64,000 nucleotides of DNA from Planctomycetota bacterium. GTDB lineage: Bacteria > Planctomycetota > Planctomycetia > Pirellulales > Pirellulaceae. Made by a program: the position numbers and the translations under genes. Positions 63,101 through 64,000 of this stretch are shown in pieces; within the stretch, counting starts at the first letter, position 1, and the number at the start of each line of letters is the position of its first letter. The stretch is taken from contig JAGWWZ010000001.1 of the NCBI GenBank assembly GCA_018970165.1, positions 1-64,000 on the forward strand, in the 5' to 3' direction. A model generated the notes under the pieces. The model was not told the origin of the DNA and made no database searches. It saw only the letters and a program-made list of their open reading frames with translations.

Positions 63101-63528
63101 TTCGCGAGTCCTTGGATAAGGCGGGGATCAAGTACCAATACCTCGATGGCGCGACTCCCACACCCAGACGCCAGGAAGCAGTGGATCGGTTCCAAGCGGG
63201 TGAGGGGGATCTATTCCTGATTTCGCTCAAGGCGGGAGGAACGGGTCTGAATTTGACTGCGGCGGATTACGTGATCCATATGGATCCTTGGTGGAACCCA
63301 GCCGTCGAAGATCAAGCGACCGACCGCGCGCACCGACTTGGACAACTGCGGGCAGTCACCGTTTACCGTTTGGTGGCCAAGGACACGATCGAGCAACAGA
63401 TCCTCGCATTGCATGAAGACAAGCGTGAATTGATCAGTGGCGTATTGGACGGAGCCGACCGAGCAGGTCGCATGAGCACGGAAGAGTTGATCTCGCTGAT
63501 CCGACTGAGCCAAATCGAAGGGGCCTAG
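60163..63528 (+). CDS. SNF2-family helicase with SWIM zinc finger
   Basis: 1121 residues from a GTG at 60163, or 1107 from the ATG at 60205; neither has a clear ribosome-binding site. A SWIM-type finger (MSCSCTEAQKPCVHQIYC, about 111-128) is followed by an SNF2-associated region (about 150-620). The ATPase core (about 640-1110) has Walker A DDMGLGKTVQ, DEAQ in VLDEAQFIKN, SGTPLENHLGELWS, and the C-terminal lobe with FSQFVQHL, LISLKAGGTGLNLTAAD and DRAHRLGQ. A DNA-translocating ATPase involved in nucleic-acid remodelling; the target is unknown. Confidence 0.93.
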   Translation: MDLPVAHPNGLTDGMTSLAQLDPPKASGLVVHILSSIAQFEKKFRPQQLLMARYFTSGDLPRLKKTDSVLNWLFELEGVSPIKGQFTTGISIELDPKQLANLDDVTSSRVIRGITMSCSCTEAQKPCVHQIYCLNYLRRQLSQRSPSAAVEWMLSCISDGRVAGRKLVESLQYLKVEEVIPETDDSDEEPTRLQRIQWRLNMAQGCQIHAYVQTSRKRGGWNKGRPIRENFDSIPEEALAFGTDKMLVLLLQSAEDSYRGQTPRMTRECLRMLIDHPHVTLDDAAQTPVRIREVPLEIRLDSEGEVFKPMVYQSDMLIEDIQDQPGLILKNINNRESLLLRYDRERHTLWMSTLDQRIVRLINDLSVAERREAVLDRECAEYFADLIVQVAKPRRVEVQLPESLAGPEHPLEPKIELHLSPRGKETMQVGLRVACDSVSEQPVPGVEPERLRIATAAGRFQLLRALDEEASLADEVAEQLQLNLLAYDGTYTWVAQTPDEALDLLQRIERLGDAAPTVCWPKSLPMQVIGEITPQRLQVRLSSGRDWFGVDGIAELNGLEIPLSELLSALRQGRRFVPLGDGQFALISEALRQRLGVIDDVSIGDAGQIRVSKAGTAVIEEALGSDITYEADHSWKEALARLSGAKNLNPVVPKELRAELRAYQQAGYCWLARLAHWGIGGVLADDMGLGKTVQALGILIERAKNGAALIIAPTSVGVNWQRETERFAPTLRPLLYREHDRQALIDSAGPGDLIITSYQLLQRDISRFTQRAWNTLVLDEAQFIKNFQTKTAQAVRQIQADWHLALSGTPLENHLGELWSLMRTVSPGLLGSWDRFRKNFAEPIERHNKRERLQALGRVVRPFILRRTKKEVLTELPERTEVVLLAELSENERKKYDAARLAALSELTKTGAENDQQMRIKVLAWLTRLRQLACHPRLVDKRWDNSSAKLDLFMEVVHELREGEHRALVFSQFVQHLTLLRESLDKAGIKYQYLDGATPTPRRQEAVDRFQAGEGDLFLISLKAGGTGLNLTAADYVIHMDPWWNPAVEDQATDRAHRLGQLRAVTVYRLVAKDTIEQQILALHEDKRELISGVLDGADRAGRMSTEELISLIRLSQIEGA

Positions 63529-63890
63529 CGGCCTGCTATCCAGGCCGCTGATCAAGAGAAGCCCTGCAGGAATTCTGAACAAATCACTGCACCGAAGTGG
63601 GTGAAGGCCACAAAGCGTTGCACACAACGCGGCCTTCTTACTCCCTTCCCCTCGCGGGGAGAAGTGCTGGGGATGGGGGCAAAGTGCGACGCAAACATGG
63701 ATGCAATGAGGAGCGCTGGGTCAAACTCCAAGTATCTACCCCCGACCCACTCTCTCTGCTGAAAGTCTGCCGTGGTGGAAAGGGGGCGAGGGAGAGATGG
63801 ATTATGAATTCGAATTAGCTTCGTAGGGCTAGCGATCACCTACTGGTTCACGCGTTATACCTGTCCTCGTTTCGTCATCGCAGGAAAGTT
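63529..63890. other. Intergenic region, 362 bp, with palindromic low-complexity element
   Basis: Contains TTCCCCTCGCGGGGAGAAG (about 63645-63663, a hairpin) and, near 63780, AAGGGGGCGAGGGAGAG, which is roughly its inverted counterpart. Together they could bound a small non-autonomous element of about 150 bp. No ORF is believable. Confidence 0.4.
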
Positions 63891-64000
63891 TCACTTCCAC
63901 TTTGGAATCGCGCGGCCGGGAGTCCACGGGGCGCCGACATCGTCGAGCTTCTTCAACAGCGCCGGAATGTCTGTCCCGAGCAACTGATTTAGCTCTACCA
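63891..64000 (-). CDS. C-terminal end of an unidentified gene (runs off the window)
   Basis: The minus-strand frame from the window edge to a TGA at 63891-63893 encodes 35 residues, including ELNQLLGTDIPALLKKLDDV and GAPWTPGRAIPKWK. The coding-like composition and helix-Pro-rich end support a real gene, but the family cannot be recognised from so little. Confidence 0.5.
   Translation of the reverse strand, partial: VELNQLLGTDIPALLKKLDDVGAPWTPGRAIPKWK

Overview
The window reads as chromosomal DNA of a planctomycete, most likely from the Pirellula/Rhodopirellula side of the phylum. This is inferred from family content. It carries a DUF1559 pseudopilin, a DUF1549/DUF1553 protein, MJ0042-type zinc-ribbon membrane proteins, a PVC-type membrane-bound-dehydrogenase-like protein with a C-terminal CxxCH, Tat-exported Gfo/Idh/MocA and DUF3500 proteins, ThuA and PmoA (DUF6807) proteins, a J-like domain without HPD, and rsmH outside any dcw cluster. 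About 53 genes fill both strands in short operons. There is one tRNA (Ser-GCT). I saw no insertion sequence, phage gene or CRISPR array.

Layout. 1-5 kb: N-terminal part of MgtE, a Tat-exported DUF3500 protein, DUF456, NAD(P)H-hydrate epimerase (nnrE), an MBL-fold hydrolase and an unusually long CsrA with GGA repeats in its leader. 5-9 kb: thioesterase and a cbb3 oxidase operon made of a fused CcoN-CcoO, CcoQ and a mono-haem CcoP. 9-15 kb: a large zinc metalloprotease, a frame-disrupted zinc-ribbon membrane protein and pgk. 15-20 kb: DUF58, BatA-like VWA protein, a release-factor-like GGQ protein and a PQQ-repeat protein. 20-23 kb: agmatine deiminase and N-carbamoylputrescine amidase (polyamine route), PduO-type adenosyltransferase and a Nudix hydrolase. 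23-31 kb: ThuA, a Gly/Pro-rich lipoprotein, then a plus-strand run (membrane protein, J-like protein, DUF1549/1553, dtd). 31-36 kb: Gfo/Idh/MocA, DEAD-box helicase, HEAT-like protein and DUF1559 pseudopilin.

36.7-41.9 kb holds the most unusual locus. It is a five-gene minus-strand operon encoding a membrane-anchored solute-binding/OmpA-like fusion, a membrane coiled-coil protein, a PspA/IM30 protein, a TauA/NMT1-like lipoprotein and a TauC-like permease, with no ATPase gene. It looks like an envelope-maintenance or sensing system rather than a plain importer (inference).

42-64 kb: NAD(P)H-hydrate dehydratase (nnrD, partner of the distant nnrE), YggS, a His-rich MerC protein, a zinc-ribbon membrane protein, PmoA, a 1136-residue cytochrome-like protein, small membrane proteins (one resembling a potassium-channel pore without its filter), tRNA-Ser in a repeat-rich gap, a HEAT lipoprotein, an alpha/alpha-toroid protein, rsmH, a PlsC-type acyltransferase, a CocE/X-Pro peptidase, an SNF2 helicase and the end of an unidentified gene. 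Intergenic DNA contains a dispersed degenerate repeat family and several exact two-copy tandem duplications.
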